64,000 nt of DNA from Lumbricus terrestris (GCA_949752735.1 OX457036.1:17673433-17737432), one strand, 5' to 3'. Positions 12,665-25,100 are shown, counted from the first letter of the stretch. Translations and numbers: made by a program. The notes: generated from the letters alone by a model not told the origin.

Positions 12665-13735
12665 AACAGTAGGATATGGAGAATAATTATAAGCATATTA
12701 AGGTAGAAAGAAGAGAGGGAGATGGGTAGGAAAAAGAAAATGAGGGGATGAGAAAGACAGGATGAAGAACAAGAAGAAAAGATGGAAAGGAAAACGATGG
12801 TTCTGGGACGAAGAGGGGTGAATGAGTAGGTGGTAAAGGATGCACATATGCAATTGAATCAGATGAAAAGGAGTTTGAAGAAAGTTAAAGTTCAAACGAA
12901 GAGAGTGGATGAGGATAAGACGGTTGGAATAGGCTGAGAATAGAAAGGAAAAGTATAGGCATTATGCCTGAGAGGAAGAAGAATGAGAATGGGAAAGGAA
13001 GAGAATGAGTGTAGGAGAAAAGAATTTAGGGAAGATAATGAGCATGAAGTGGAAGATAATATTTATAGTCTATAGAGGCAACGGAAAAATACCGAAACGG
13101 GATCAGACATGTATACGAATAAATGGAGCCAAGCTATAGAGAAGATTTGTACCATCATTTAGCGGCACATGCTCTATTTCGCCATATATATATAATAGCT
13201 AGCCTACTAATCACTTTCAGCACATGCAGTCATGCAGAACATTTTCACCAATAACAATCTGTGGTAAATGCAAGGTCACCTTCAGCCTTCATAATGTCCA
13301 CTTTAAAATCTTACACAATCAATGACTTAGGTTACTCGATCTGCTTGTCTGCATGGAAAATGGGCATTTCTTGGATATTTTGCTGCTGTCCGTTTGAACT
13401 AAAGCACAAATCTACTGAATAATTATGGACCTCAATTCTATCAACACACCACTGTGATAGCGATATCGACATTATTGTTTGGTCACTTCATCTGAAGTAA
13501 TCATTACTGTTCCTGGTGGCGATGACGTGTAGCCTATTATTTTATTGTCTAGTAGGCCTACCACTTGCGCCCAGTGTTCCAATATTGGAACATATGAACA
13601 AGGTCAGAAACTTTAAATAATTGAAAATGTAATGAGACATGGCTATTCTAATAATATTATATCAGACAGTGTACGAAAAATGATAACGGAGCAAAAATAG
13701 AAAGTTGGACAACAACAACGGGTTAAAGTAAAACA
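12665..13735. other. Anonymous sequence, purine-rich then unique
   Basis: Purine-biased to about 13070, then unremarkable AT-rich sequence. No gene seen. Confidence 0.4.
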
Positions 13736-13737
13736 GA

Positions 13738-13815
13738 CTAAGATAGGCCAACACATGCGGACACACACGCATACACAGCCATACACACATGCAGACACAG
13801 ACACATATATGGACG
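13738..13815. repeat. CA-rich imperfect microsatellite
   Basis: ACACA/GACACA tract with interruptions. Confidence 0.8.
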
Positions 13816-14164
13816 CAAAGACACAGATTCAAAGACACAAAAAACACACGGAAATGACAGACACGGGGAAAGACTTAAGCGGCTCTTTGAAGACGAACCC
13901 AGTCACACGACGAGAAACCTAAACATAGGACTATCGACGAATCCGGGCTAATAATTATAATCTCCATCCTGAATTCCGCTCTTTTCCCGTTCCTCCTCCA
14001 GACTTTCCGGTCACCCACCATTACCTTTCTCAGACCCTCTATCCATTACTTCTCAGCCTTTTCATACTAAGTAAAGTCTCACCTCCGTATATACGCGTAG
14101 GTACTCTTACACCGACTCATCTGATCCTTTACCGTTCATTTCTCGACCTACTCATCTTAACAGC

Positions 14165-14350
14165 TATTCTGCCACCTCTGATTCTTTGGTAACCGGTCTA
14201 CGACCTCCTTCCGACTACTCTTTTGGACAACCCTTCTGACTAGACACAGCGCTCGTGAACAAGCTAGTGCCCCACGCTTGACTTTCGAGTGGCGCTCACG
14301 AAATTTGTAGATTCCGTTTCGGTGTCTTTACGACTAGGATTACGAATAAT
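14165..14350 (+). repeat. Dispersed repeat family A, copy 2
   Basis: TCTGATTCTTTGGTAACCGG head, then ACAACCCTTCTGACTAGACA, GCGCTCGTGAACAAGCTAGT and TTTCGAGTGGCGCT, as in copies 1 and 3. Confidence 0.8.
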
Positions 14351-14354
14351 TATT

Positions 14355-15688
14355 CAAAAGGGATCCTTCCTTTGCGTATATCCACAATAACATCACAATA
14401 ACATCAGTAACGGAGTCGTTTGTTAGTGTCAAATATTCCTCCTTATCCTTCCCTCCTCATCTCCTTCTTCTTCTCCCTTTCCCACCACCACCTCCACTTC
14501 CCCTCCTACCTTACTTGCGTTTCTGTCTTATCAAAATCGACAAGTCTGACCTAGAAAATTCAGCTACAGTGTGGCATGTGGAAATCAACTTCACAATGTC
14601 CGATTAGAAAATCTATGAGAAAAAAAACAAAGTTTATTCTGAGAAATCATGAACCATAAGCCAAAAGAGGAAGAACGCAAAAACATATATCCACTGTCTA
14701 AATAATATCTATGTATATAACAATCTTTGGGCATATATATACGGTGGATCCCAAAACGTCTTCAAAGTATATACACAGACATGATGAGACATCAGCTATA
14801 CAGTGACAATCGACAAGTCAGATCGACAGAAAATCAGGCCAAACAGACAGAAAGAAAGACTGACAGACAGACAGAATTGACTATAGGCCTACAATAGAAT
14901 GACACCGAAACGGAAGACATACCTTATAGACCTTAATACAGAGACATAAATTCGTTGAAACTGTCAGATAAAGAATACAAACTGCGATACATCTATCATT
15001 ATCATTTGTAAACATCCTGTAGATATAGCGTCCCGTTCTTAGGCCAACTATAATATACTTGAATAGCTGAGCTGGCAACAGTGACGCCTGGTAAGCCTAA
15101 GCTACACATATCCTTTTCAAACTCATGTCAGACTTTGTCACAGTTGAGTCATGTGACAACAAAACACGCAAACATGTTTAACACGCACTGAACCAAATAA
15201 GAAAACAGTTAATAGAGTTTAAAAAACCTCTCAAACCCATTGTGCTATACAGCTGCACTGGGAGATAAATTCAGTTAACTACATGTATATAACCGTCGCA
15301 ATGTGCACAATAAAGTCTACAGGTGTCTGATTCACGAACTGCGCCTATAACTGCTACAGCATGCCAGACTGTCAATCAGCTATAATTTTTTTATGGTGAT
15401 AATATGTTGTAGCCGTGGGACGATAACACGGCCGTCGAAATAATGATCTTGCCAAGTCTTGGAGTCTTATCTGGCCCTATAGCTATAATGACTTTTATAT
15501 CATCGTTCACATAATCTCCATGCAAGACAGAGCATCAGCCTACGGTGAACTCGAATAAAATCGCGTAAAAAATCACTAACCACTGGAGAAATTCCGATTA
15601 TAGGCCTACAGAGGAAAACCGTTAGCAGGCTACGATGAGAAAGCGAGCCGAAAGAGACAGTTTCAGTTTGGACTTGAATTGCATTAAA
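14355..15688. other. Anonymous sequence
   Basis: Unique sequence with a short GACA-rich patch near 14845-14875. No gene supported. Confidence 0.4.
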
Positions 15689-15696
15689 GATACCGG

Positions 15697-16032
15697 CATA
15701 GGCGTACGAGAGATTTGAGCAGTGGGGGGGGCAAAGATTTAACTTCTGCCCGATAAAAAAATCCTGAAATCTCATGAAAAAGACTACTTTTTCACAGAAA
15801 AAAGTTGACGACTTTTTTTAGTCATTTCTCGATCTGCTTGCCCGAAAAACAGACTTGCCCGAAATTGCCCGAAAAGTTGACGACCTTTTTTGCCAGAACA
15901 AACAGACTTGCCCGAAATTGCCCGAAAAGTTTACCTTTTTAGTCATGTCCCGGGTCTGCTTGCCCAAAAAACAGTTTTTCCCGAAATTTGGGGGATTTGC
16001 TCCCCTCTGGACCCCCGCCTCGTACGCCTATG
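15697..16032. mobile_element. hAT-type MITE, 336 bp
   Basis: Ends CATAGGCGTACGAG and its complement CTCGTACGCCTATG, flanked by GATACCGG and GAAACCGG (8-bp duplication, one mismatch). The interior has about three copies of a CTTGCCCGAAATTGCCCGAA unit (15838-15975) and a G run just inside the left end. Confidence 0.8.
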
Positions 16033-16040
16033 GAAACCGG

Positions 16041-16960
16041 TATCGACAGAACAAAGCGAATTATTGCGCCCTACACTGCATGGGATCCATGTGGTGAATA
16101 GCCTTCGTCTATAGAAGAAGGCTATAGAATGCAGCTGGCCTACTGTTATCCACCTGTCCGAGTATTGAACCTTTTGGTTGGTTGGTTAAAATGTCGTAGG
16201 CCTAGGCCTACTTTGTGAGCTGCAAAAGGCGGATCTTGACATGGAGTTTTGCTCATTAGGCTTATGTAGTCAGTGCAGTGACTGTAATGTTAGAGTGACA
16301 GGTGGCATCATGGGTTTAATTTAATGGCTGTCTAGCGAAAGTTTTTGAGCATTTTTGTAGCTTTTGCTGCGTTGTCTGATTGATACCAAGTAAAACTAAA
16401 TCATGTTAGTCAGGGCTTTTAAGATTCTTGCAAGAAAGTTCATGAGCGTCGATCTGTATACAGTCGTCGTATATTTGTATAGTTACGTGTAGTTTATGCA
16501 GCACTGTCTTAATTTATTGACACCGATTAGAACTAAAACACGTTAGTGACCACTATTTGAGACCACAGCAATGACATTAATTTTATGGGTTTTATGGCTC
16601 CTGCAATATAGTCCTTGAGCGTTTGTAGTTAATGAAGATTTCGCCTACTAATGACACTCATATGCAAATACGTCATAAATAGGTCATTACAAGACAAGAC
16701 CATCATATTTAGAGAGTGTTCTATGGTGTAAGCTATAAAATATGGACTAAATTGCCATTCTGATCTTCGACGAGGCCGCTATTTATTTAGTATTTGTGCG
16801 CGGAGATATCTCGCTGGTGAAATGTCGCTTGAAAGAACCCCGCCTGCTGGAATATAATTATTATTGGATGGTACTTTGCCCTGTCTCACACGGTAGTGTG
16901 ACGTTAGGTAGACGTTAGGTTTCTGATTGATGCTTTATGACTTTATAGCTTATACCCTCG
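16041..16960. other. Anonymous sequence
   Basis: Unique AT-rich sequence. No gene or repeat recognised. Confidence 0.4.
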
Positions 16961-16964
16961 ATAC

Positions 16965-17060
16965 ATCCGCCACTGGTTGTTCTCTGCCAGTGCCAGTCCC
17001 AAGCCTGGATAAAGGAGGAGGGCGACACTAATCGTCATTGATAATGGCAGTGTCGTTGAA
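16965..17060 (-). repeat. Dispersed repeat family C, copy 1
   Basis: Complement of the block CGACACTGCCAT, GATTAGTGTCGCCCTCCTCC, TTTATCCAGGCTTGGGACTG, found also at 25322-25412 and 34640-34735. Confidence 0.85.
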
Positions 17061-17064
17061 CATG

Positions 17065-17590
17065 TAACAAGCCCTCGATACATCATACAGCGACAGAAGA
17101 GGGGCGAAATGCCGAGTCAGAGAAAAATGGCTTTCCCAAAAAACCTATTGGTATGTGGAGGTGTCTCAGCTGAGTCAGCTCCAAACGCTTTAGCACAGAA
17201 CAGTATGAAGGAAGGAGGACGGGACGAACGGAAAGGCATGATACAATACAATACAATAGGCCTACACTACAGATCAGTCACAATGTCACAGAGCATGAAG
17301 GGGCGCTATAACAAGTGCACATACAAACAAACAAATGTAATGATGCGAAGACTATGCATGCCGATATGAAATATAGCCTACACATTTTGCCTGTCATTGA
17401 CATCTTGCCATTTTCATTTAATTAGATATTTGAATTTCATTGCTTTGATTTCAAAAGTATTAATCCGACAGGTTCCTTATTTACCAATTTAATCGTCACT
17501 TTGCTAATTGACTTCAAAGTCTTTCTGCTCCCAAAAATGAAGAATTTACAGATTTTCCTTTTTCCTCTAAAAATTGCTGATGACCTTTTT
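17065..17590. other. Anonymous sequence
   Basis: Contains an 86-residue ORF (17109-17369) of no recognisable family. No gene supported. Confidence 0.35.
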
Positions 17591-17591
17591 A

Positions 17592-17740
17592 AAGGTTCGA
17601 AACTGCCTCAAGCCGCCGCGTATGGACCCCGAGCAAGTCCTTCACTTGCAATTGCTCGTACGTTTCGGCGTGAAACTCCAATGCAGTGTCCGCACTGTAG
17701 TCGGGAGCGGCTCTGAGTAGTGTGCATGCAGGGGTGCTGC
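17592..17740 (+). repeat. tRNA-derived SINE family B, partial copy
   Basis: Begins with the B-box remnant GGTTCGAAA and continues with the SINE body (GCAAGTCCTTCACTTGCAAT, GTGAAACTCCAATGCAGTGT, GGGAGCGGCTCTGAGTAG). Compare the full copies at 24637-24845 and 28285-28497. Confidence 0.85.
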
Positions 17741-17744
17741 ATAT

Positions 17745-17816
17745 ATACTTGTATATATGTGTGTGTGTGTGTGTGCATATATATATATATATATATATAA
17801 TTTTTTATATATAAGC
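17745..17816. repeat. GT/AT compound microsatellite
   Basis: (GT)n followed by (AT)n, directly after the SINE 3' end. Confidence 0.95.
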
Positions 17817-18186
17817 AGAGTAGAGCATTGTAGTACACAGGCGAGTCTGATTAATTTATCGCATATCTGCTTTGCGTTTGATACTAATACCCTTGCAAAA
17901 GAAGGACACAATCGAAGACTGCACATATCATCATCTCCAGAGACACCAGACACCAATTGGAGACAAGGCTCCAAAGTGGAAGGTCCATCAAATGAAATGA
18001 ATCGCAGCTGCGTATCGTCAGCGTATACAAGTGGCAGTCAAGAGGACTGTCGGTAAGTAAGAAGTTAAGTGGAGTGGCGTCTAATATAAAGAGGGAGAGC
18101 GGAACGGGCGCAGAACAGAACCCTGTGGTATATCTGTACTATTCTATAGCATACAGCGGACCCATGAGTGTGTTGATTTGTGTGGA

Positions 18187-18372
18187 TTGACTGAGAGCGC
18201 AGTGGTCTATTCGGTTAGCATGCTGCTAGTGAGAATTTGGGGTGGTGGTTTTGGTCTATCTCAGGAACCGACAGTAAAGTCTTCATTGTACTTCCCAACT
18301 CCACATGAATCAACGACTGACATCCCAAAGTGACCCCAGTTAATTTTCTACAAATTTTATACTGATTAGACA
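18187..18372 (+). repeat. tRNA-derived SINE family D, copy 1
   Basis: The tRNA-like head AGCGCAGTGGTCTATTCGGT with GTTAGCATGCTG is followed by the body CAGTAAAGTCTTCATTGTAC, CAACTCCACATGAATCAACG and AATTTTCTACAAATTT. The body recurs at 35395-35525 and, diverged, at 33905-34050. Confidence 0.7.
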
Positions 18373-18374
18373 AG

Positions 18375-19025
18375 AAGTCGGTAGTGTCCAAATTCTCGTC
18401 TTATTGGAAAGACGTTTTAAAATTTCTGATCCATTCCAACTTTACGAATTCATCTATTGAATTTAATGTCAGTTGGAAGGCTTGACGGCGAAGGAGAAAG
18501 AGACCGGACTGTTTCTCCCCCCCCCCCCCATAGTCCGGTGTTAACAAAATTGAATTTGCATATAGGTCTGCACTTTGTGCTTTTGCTAGGTAGGCGTATG
18601 TATGTAGGCTATATGACCATTTATATAGCGCCTTAACAGAATCTCATGATCCTATCTGGATGGGGGATGAGGACGACGCTAATGGCCTTTGTAACAACAC
18701 AAACCGTTCAACTGAAACAACCAACTCCTGCTGATGTACACAATGGATATATGAACCATTGTCCGCGCACAGCTGATGTATGGCATACGAGGTATAACTA
18801 GTCGTCGCATTAGTGTATGTTGCATATGTATGCATTAGACAAACATCGCAGTGTTGACATGGCAACTATACAAAGTGATCACCAACTGAACGTGGCAATT
18901 AGCCTGCAGCTCACACGGATCATACTGCAGCTGGAGACGAGATCAACAACAGCCGCCACCAACCATCAGATTAGGAGCAGCAGCAGCATTATCATCATCA
19001 TGAAAACTATATTACTGAAAATGGG
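18375..19025. other. Anonymous sequence
   Basis: Holds a poly-C run near 18519 and a SINE-like phrase TATATAGCGCC near 18621. No gene seen. Confidence 0.35.
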
Positions 19026-19039
19026 TCGTCTGCCCGGAT

Positions 19040-19098
19040 GAGCAGACAGCAGACGACCATCAAAAGCAGACGACCATCAAAAGCAGACGACCATCAGG
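19040..19098. repeat. Tandem repeat AGCAGACGACCATCAAA
   Basis: Three units of about 17 bases. Confidence 0.9.
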
Positions 19099-19369
19099 CG
19101 ATGATGATGCACAGGTACAAACGGCTATTTGCATCAACCAATATTGGGCTACATTAGCATAATTTATGCACGTAAGCCTACATCCCTAGCCTACAACAGA
19201 ATATGCAATAAAATTACCTCGCATTGACCGACTGGAGTCAACTAATGGTTTTACATTGATTTAGTATTATTAACTAAACTATTGCATTCCATGCACAGTT
19301 CAACAAATGTTTCTCATTGGAAAAATCTTCTGCTTATTTTCTTCTCCTCGTTGCTCCACACACGTTCCC

Positions 19370-19775
19370 ATCCTCTCCCGAAATCTCTCTCCTCGAAACT
19401 CCCTCTCTCCTCGAAACTCCCTCTCTCTCCAAATCTCTCTCTCTCTCTCTCCAATCTTCCTCTCACGAAATATCCCTCTCCCCAAATATCCCTCTCTGCA
19501 AATTTCTTCTCTCCAATCTTACTCTATTCAATCTCTCGAAATCTCCCTCTCCAGAATCTCCCTCTCTCAAAATCTCCCTCTTCCAAATCTCCTTCTCCCC
19601 AAATCTGTCTTTCTCCAAATCTCCCTCTCCCCAATTCCCCTCTCCTCAAATCTCCTCTCCACAAATCTCCCTTTTCCAAATCTCCTCTCCCAAATCTGCC
19701 TTTCTCCAAATCTTCCTCTCCCCAATTCCCCTCTCCTCAAATCTCCCTCTCCCCAAATCTCCCATTGCCCAATAA
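19370..19775. repeat. Pyrimidine-rich CCAAATCTCCCTCTCC repeat
   Basis: About 400 bases of a degenerate 16-17 base CT-rich unit. The three overlapping Ser/Pro/Leu ORFs here are artefacts of it. Confidence 0.92.
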
Positions 19776-19831
19776 TCCTTCTTACTGTTGGTGGGAAGAA
19801 CAGACGGCGAGTTAGCTAAGTAGCCATCCGC

Positions 19832-19836
<5 letters not shown>

Positions 19837-19885
<49 letters not shown>
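19837..19885. repeat. AT microsatellite
   Basis: (AT)n of about 48 bases. Confidence 0.97.
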
Positions 19886-19886
<1 letters not shown>

Positions 19887-20415
19887 AGGCTAAGATAATG
19901 ATAATGAAGTGCTGCAAATACTACAAGAAATGAATTCTACATACTTGAATCAGTCAGAACAGAGATATTACACGTGCATATGCGAAAGAAATTAATTAAG
20001 CAGATGAATTTCCATTGGCATAATAGTAGCGGTGCAACAATGCAGCCTTCCAAATGCGGAGAGAAAAGAATATAATTACATGTAAATATTAAATATCAAG
20101 ATCATGCCGTCTAATAGTATATGTATAAAAAATTGTATATGTCTATTGCAGGACATGATAGACCTTCGTTGACACAAAGTCATGCAGTACAAAACCAACC
20201 ACAACAAACTATACATTCTAATTCTATTCAAACCAATTAGTGACAACACTATCTCACGCAGATGAACATCTCGAGCAGCGGCAGCTATCAAATATGCTCA
20301 CTTTATCTCACAAAAGCAGCATCAAACCATATCAAGCAATAAATTACAAAGCGCACCAACCTTCCTGATTGCGGTAATGCGGCAACCTTATCAGTGCCGA
20401 CAACCTTCAGTCGCT

Positions 20416-20505
20416 AATGTGTGTGTGTGTGTGTGTGTGTGTGTACGTACGTATGTACGTACTTATACGTGTGTGTGTGTGTATGTATGTATGTGTGTAC
20501 GAGCA
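20416..20505. repeat. GT/GTAC/GTAT microsatellite
   Basis: (GT)n, then TACGTACG, then a further GTGT/GTAT run. It adjoins the 3' end of the inverted SINE copy that follows. Confidence 0.92.
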
Positions 20506-20509
20506 TTTG

Positions 20510-20690
20510 TTATAGCGCCCCTTCAAGATTTCTACTCAGAGGCGCTCCCGACTACAGCATAGACACCGAGTCGGAGTTTCACGCCGAAGCGCATGAGCAA
20601 TTGCGAGTGAAGGACTTGCCCAAGGTCCCTACGCGGCGACTTGAGAAGGATTCGAACGAGAACCCTTCCGGCTCCTATATAGACACCGAA
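20510..20690 (-). repeat. tRNA-derived SINE family B, copy
   Basis: Complement strand carries the SINE: tail TAGCGCCCCTTCAAG at the left, body, and a B-box-like GATTCGAACGAG near 20650. Confidence 0.88.
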
Positions 20691-21025
20691 CATACCACTA
20701 CAACTACACTACCGATAATCCTCACAACTCATTACGCTGCATCACTCCATCAGAAACGAATACATGCTATCTATACTCCCAATAGGAATACGTACAACAG
20801 TCCACACAACGATGATATAGCAACCTCTAACCTCCAGTGCACAACACAGCAACACCGACAATAAGCAGTCAAAACTAAGAGAATGGAACCCAAAGCTACA
20901 AGCCTTCAACACAGGAATTGTTGCTTCAAAACAACCATTATCAACCATATCGAATGTATACATCAACCTCTCACACAATTACTAATAACTAAGCCTTAGA
21001 ATTAATCCTACTCTACCAAAGTATA

Positions 21026-21160
21026 TAGGGACCTCCGACCTTGAGCAGGTCCTTCTCTCGCAATTATTGCTAGTGCGCTTCGAAGCGAAACTTTGATGCA
21101 GTGTCCGCGCTGTGTAGTCGGGAGCGCTTCTGAGTAGAGAGTTTGAAGGGGCCTATATAA
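21026..21160 (+). repeat. tRNA-derived SINE family B, body copy
   Basis: GAGCAGGTCCTTCTCTCGCA, GAAACTTTGATGCAGTGTCC and GAGCGCTTCTGAGTAGAGAG. The head is missing. Confidence 0.85.
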
Positions 21161-21331
21161 AAAAATACAAAAGCCATCGAGAAATGAAAGTCCTTTAAAA
21201 AAAATACAGCAACAGTTCAAGATTTCTCTTACCCATTGCAATACAAAACGTTGAGTGGCAGGATCAATCCTCTAACAGAACAGAAGCATTCTATACGTCC
21301 GACCCATTTCTTGTACAGCATGCATAGCTAA

Positions 21332-21378
<47 letters not shown>

Positions 21379-21395
21379 GAAATGTATATATATAC
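21332..21395. repeat. AT microsatellite
   Basis: (TA)n, interrupted once. Confidence 0.95.
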
Positions 21396-21399
21396 ATAC

Positions 21400-22320
21400 A
21401 TACAACGTTCTACACTTTCGCTCTCGACCAATCGTCATGCATGAACCCATCCCTTCCCCCCAACACAGTCAACAATCAATTAGACACAAAGCAATGCCAT
21501 CATTCAGTCTCACGTCAAGCCTATAATGCAAAACATCCTATAGACATTCTTTGCTCAACAAGTCATAGATATATATATAATTATATATTTAGTTATGTAT
21601 ATACGCATATATACATTATATGTGTGTATATATGCTTCCCTAATCGTATAGGTTACATCAGACCATTACTCATCTGTTGGTAGGCCTACTGAATTTACGC
21701 AACAAGGATTGTCACTTACTACTGGGCCGACAAAGATAGATACGCGTATACATAGAAATGAACAACTCGCACTATATACAGTACATGTACGTTAATAAAA
21801 TTGCACAAAACCAGTCAACCTACCGTACACTAAACAAGGGGATGTTGAAACGTGTTGACTGGTAAGGAAATTGACCATCATTGATGAAATGATTAAGCGG
21901 CTTTTATCTTTATTATGACATTGCTTTAATGATATAGGCTACACGTATATGTCTACCTTAAATGCAAACTACGGTAGATGTGAAATCTTCATAAGTCTAC
22001 TGCTCTCTATTTATTTGGTCACACATTATAATTTATAGGCCTACAGTTTGCTCACTTATTTACTCACTCACGGACTCGCAACTAACTTACTCACTGGCTC
22101 ATGAATTGATTCGTTCATTCATTCGTTCATTAGTTAACCAATAACCACACCTTCTTTTATTCATTCGCCAGCATAACTAAATCCCTCGCGTATTATCTTA
22201 ATCTGAGTATAATCAAAGCACAACTTAAATCGATAAAAAGGGCGTCAAATGAATCAATCGGCTTAATAAGAAAGAGCATAAAATTATAGATCTAAATCTA
22301 TCAGTTCTGTAAAAAGCAAG
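21400..22320. other. Anonymous sequence
   Basis: AT-rich with small ATAC/ATTC clusters. No gene supported. Confidence 0.4.
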
Positions 22321-22325
22321 ACGTG

Positions 22326-22472
22326 CAGCGAATCAATGATGCTTTTAAATCAAAAAAGCAGTAAATCAATTATGCTTTTAAATCAAAAAAGCAGCGAATC
22401 AATGATGCTTTTAAATCAAAAAAGCAGTGAATCAATGATGCTTTTAAATCAAAACAGCAGCGAATCAATGAG
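22326..22472. repeat. 33-base tandem repeat, about 4.5 copies
   Basis: Units of CAGCGAATCAATGATGCTTT plus TAAATCAAAAAAG with few changes. Confidence 0.93.
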
Positions 22473-22474
22473 TT

Positions 22475-23060
22475 GAGGCAAGAAAACGCAATGTATCTAA
22501 ATTTATTGGTTGAATTAGCGGAATCAATAAACTGATTTGTTTTGATTGAACACTGGCGGATTCATCATACAGCAGCGTCATTAAATTTTTTATATCTTAA
22601 CAAAAGAAAGAATCAATGGAGGAATAAATTAGCAATGGACAGCAAACATGTATAGCCTAAGTATAGTCTCTCTTTATGAAGTATAAGTAGGCCTATATAG
22701 CCTAGGAGGTTTGACAAAGATATATACCATATACAATCGACCACTTCTATAGCGCCAGCGTGAGCTATTCTGTATACAATCTGACAAGCACATATACTCC
22801 TTGCTGACGCTACATAAATTAGCAGCAGGCCGGTCCCTCTGCAGAACAATAAAACCCGTTACTGAATATTTTATATTGTTGCAGAAACTGCTCGACTATA
22901 GTCAGCCGTACAACTGCTGCAGGCGTCCAGCGCAAGAGAGCCATCCATTCAATCCATTGTTGGTTTTATGACTTTCCTTCCAGCGTCGAAAATTGTCCTT
23001 CTCATCCATTCCGTGGCTCCACCAAGCGAGGATTCCATTGTCCAGTTGGAAGAGTATTTA
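22475..23060. other. Anonymous sequence
   Basis: No gene or clear repeat recognised. Confidence 0.4.
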
Positions 23061-23062
23061 CC

Positions 23063-23240
23063 CAATCAATCAATCAATCAATCAATCAGTCAATCAATCA
23101 ATCAGTCAGTCAATCAATCAATCAATCAGTCGACCAGTCAATCAGTCAATCACTCAATCAGTCAATCAATCAATCAATCAGTCAATCAATCAGTCAATCA
23201 ATCAAGCAATCAGTCAATCAATCAATCAATCAGTCAATAC
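23063..23240. repeat. (AATC)n / (AGTC)n tetranucleotide tract
   Basis: ATCAATCA and GTCAATCA units; the Asn-Gln-Ser ORFs here come from it. Confidence 0.96.
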
Positions 23241-23244
23241 TTTT

Positions 23245-23650
23245 TATTGATCACCACGATACATGCAATCGGTAGATTAGACATTCATGTACATTGGCGT
23301 CAATGGGTTAACTCAAAGGAACATAATTATAGGGTTCCGCTAAGCAGGGTCACCCTAGTTTCATCAAATATTAATTCGACAGTGTCTGTTTAAACACTAT
23401 GAAACATACTACAATATGATTGTCTTCAAACAATGCTTGAATAATGGTGTCCAATCATAATCTACAGGAATGTAAAAACCAAAAACAAAACAAACAAATA
23501 CAGAGAACATAAAGTAAACTTAAGTCATAAAATCACACCAATGCAAACTGATCCACCCCCCTTACGAATTCTGCGCTTAATTTGACAGCTGAGTCTACAA
23601 CCGATGGACCGTTGTAGCTGGCACATTCTCCAGTTTCACTGGCCAATGCC
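23245..23650. other. Anonymous sequence
   Basis: No gene or repeat recognised. Confidence 0.4.
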
Positions 23651-23654
23651 AGCG

Positions 23655-23783
23655 CTCTCTCTCTGTCTCTGTCTATGTCTCTCTCTTTTTCTGTCTTTAT
23701 CTCTGTCTGTCTGTCTCTGTCTGTCTCTTTCTGTGTGTGTGTGTCTCTGTCTCTCTGTCTTTGTCTTTGTCTGTGTCTCTAAG

Positions 23784-23881
<98 letters not shown>

Positions 23882-24090
23882 TACCTATCTCTCTCACTTC
23901 TTTTGTCTGTCGGTCTATCTTTCGCTCTCTCGCTCTTTTTGTGCGTCTCTCTTTCTCTATCTCTCTCTCTGTCTCTCTGCCTCTCTCTCTTTCTGCCTCT
24001 TTGTCTGTCTCTGACTCTCTTTCGCACATGTGTGCGTCTGTCTGTCGGTCTGTCTGTCTGTCTGTCTGTCTCTGTCTGTCTGTCTTGGAC
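23655..24090. repeat. TCTC/TCTG tract with long GT run
   Basis: Compound microsatellite with about 95 bases of pure GT near 23788-23880, flanked by TCTCTG and TCTG repeats. It yields Cys-Val and Leu-Ser ORFs. Confidence 0.97.
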
Positions 24091-24094
24091 AGTT

Positions 24095-24630
24095 TCATTT
24101 AAGGCTGTACACCGAACTCTTCAACCTGTCTTATGCTCTCGAGTTGCTTCCGTCTCTTTCTGCCTCTATCTACATGTATACATGTATACATACACCATTC
24201 TGTGGCCAACACTGCCATTGATTTTCACTGTAGACCATGATGCTGACCTCATTTGACCCCATCTCCTCATCCCAATCCAGACCTGCACTGAGACTGAACC
24301 AGCAACCTGACTCCAGCGGATTTCATAGATGGCACCGATGCATGCATAACATAGGCATAGCTGATTCAAGGCGATGCTGAGAGAGAGATTTCGAAGATTT
24401 ACACTTACAATTATTTATTACATAAATAAAAGGTTTAAAAAGTAGGTGGGAACGGTGTTCCCTCTGCTCTCGAAATATCCTGCTTGCGATGATCCCACTG
24501 CTCACCATGCATGCAACCTTGGAAACACATGCTGTCCAATAAAAATCTTGGCCGCCCCCACTGCTCAGCCAAACCACTTTAACACCAGTCCTGCCTACAA
24601 TCATTCTATAGTCATTGGACGAACATCTTC
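24095..24630. other. Anonymous sequence
   Basis: Unique sequence. Overlapping 60-90 codon ORFs on both strands without recognisable similarity. Confidence 0.35.
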
Positions 24631-24636
24631 AAAGTG

Positions 24637-24845
24637 AGGCGCGGTGGTGTATGTTCGTTGCCTTGCAGCCGGAAGGTTGCAGGTTCGAATCCACCTCAAG
24701 TCGCCGCGTAAGGACCTTGGGCAAGTCCTTCACTCGCAATTGCTCAGCGCTTCGACGTGAAACTCCGATGCAGTGTCCGCTCTGTCGTCGGGAGCGCCTC
24801 TGAGTAGGGAGCTTGAAGGCGCGCTATAACAAGTGCACATACAAA
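24637..24845 (+). repeat. tRNA-derived SINE family B, full-length copy
   Basis: Head GGCGCGGTGGTGTATGTTCG (A-box region) and a perfect pol III B box GGTTCGAATCC at 24682-24692. The body has GGGCAAGTCCTTCACTCGCA, GTGAAACTCCGATGCAGTGT and GAGCGCCTCTGAGTAGGGAG. The tail is AAGGCGCGCTATAACAAGTG followed by CACATACAAACAAAC. Confidence 0.92.
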
Positions 24846-24954
24846 CAAACACGCTCGTAGTATTACCTTACATTACGCTATACCAGCGAACACAAACTAG
24901 GCTACAGCCGGAGACAAAACACGCACAGAATCAGCTGCGACCTCAAGTGTCAAA

Positions 24955-25100
24955 CAAATAACCGCGCATGCGCACGACCGACGACGTGTGGCCGCCACCA
25001 AGAGACGGTGGCGCAAAATGAATCGCTTGCGTACAGCGGACGACAGCGCAGAGTCGCAGACGACCCGAACGAAAACGGCGCCATTTATAATAATTACGAT
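24955..25100. promoter_or_regulatory. CpG-rich promoter-like patch (NRF-1-like and YY1-like sites)
   Basis: CGCGCATGCGCAC at 24963-24975 matches the NRF-1 palindrome (YGCGCAYGCGCR). GGCGCCATTTA at 25077-25087 is close to an inverted YY1 site and is followed by TATAATAA. The patch is far richer in CpG than its surroundings. No downstream exon is recognised on either strand. Confidence 0.4.

Noticed and set aside
11583..12665. Poly-Ser, poly-Leu and poly-Arg ORFs on both strands
   Set aside because: All arise from GAA/GGA trinucleotide repeats.
19282..19819. Three overlapping Ser/Pro/Leu ORFs
   Set aside because: Three frames of one degenerate CT-rich repeat are open at once, so none is evidence of coding.
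23604..24256. Cys-Val and Leu-Ser ORFs
   Set aside because: GT and TCTC microsatellite translation.
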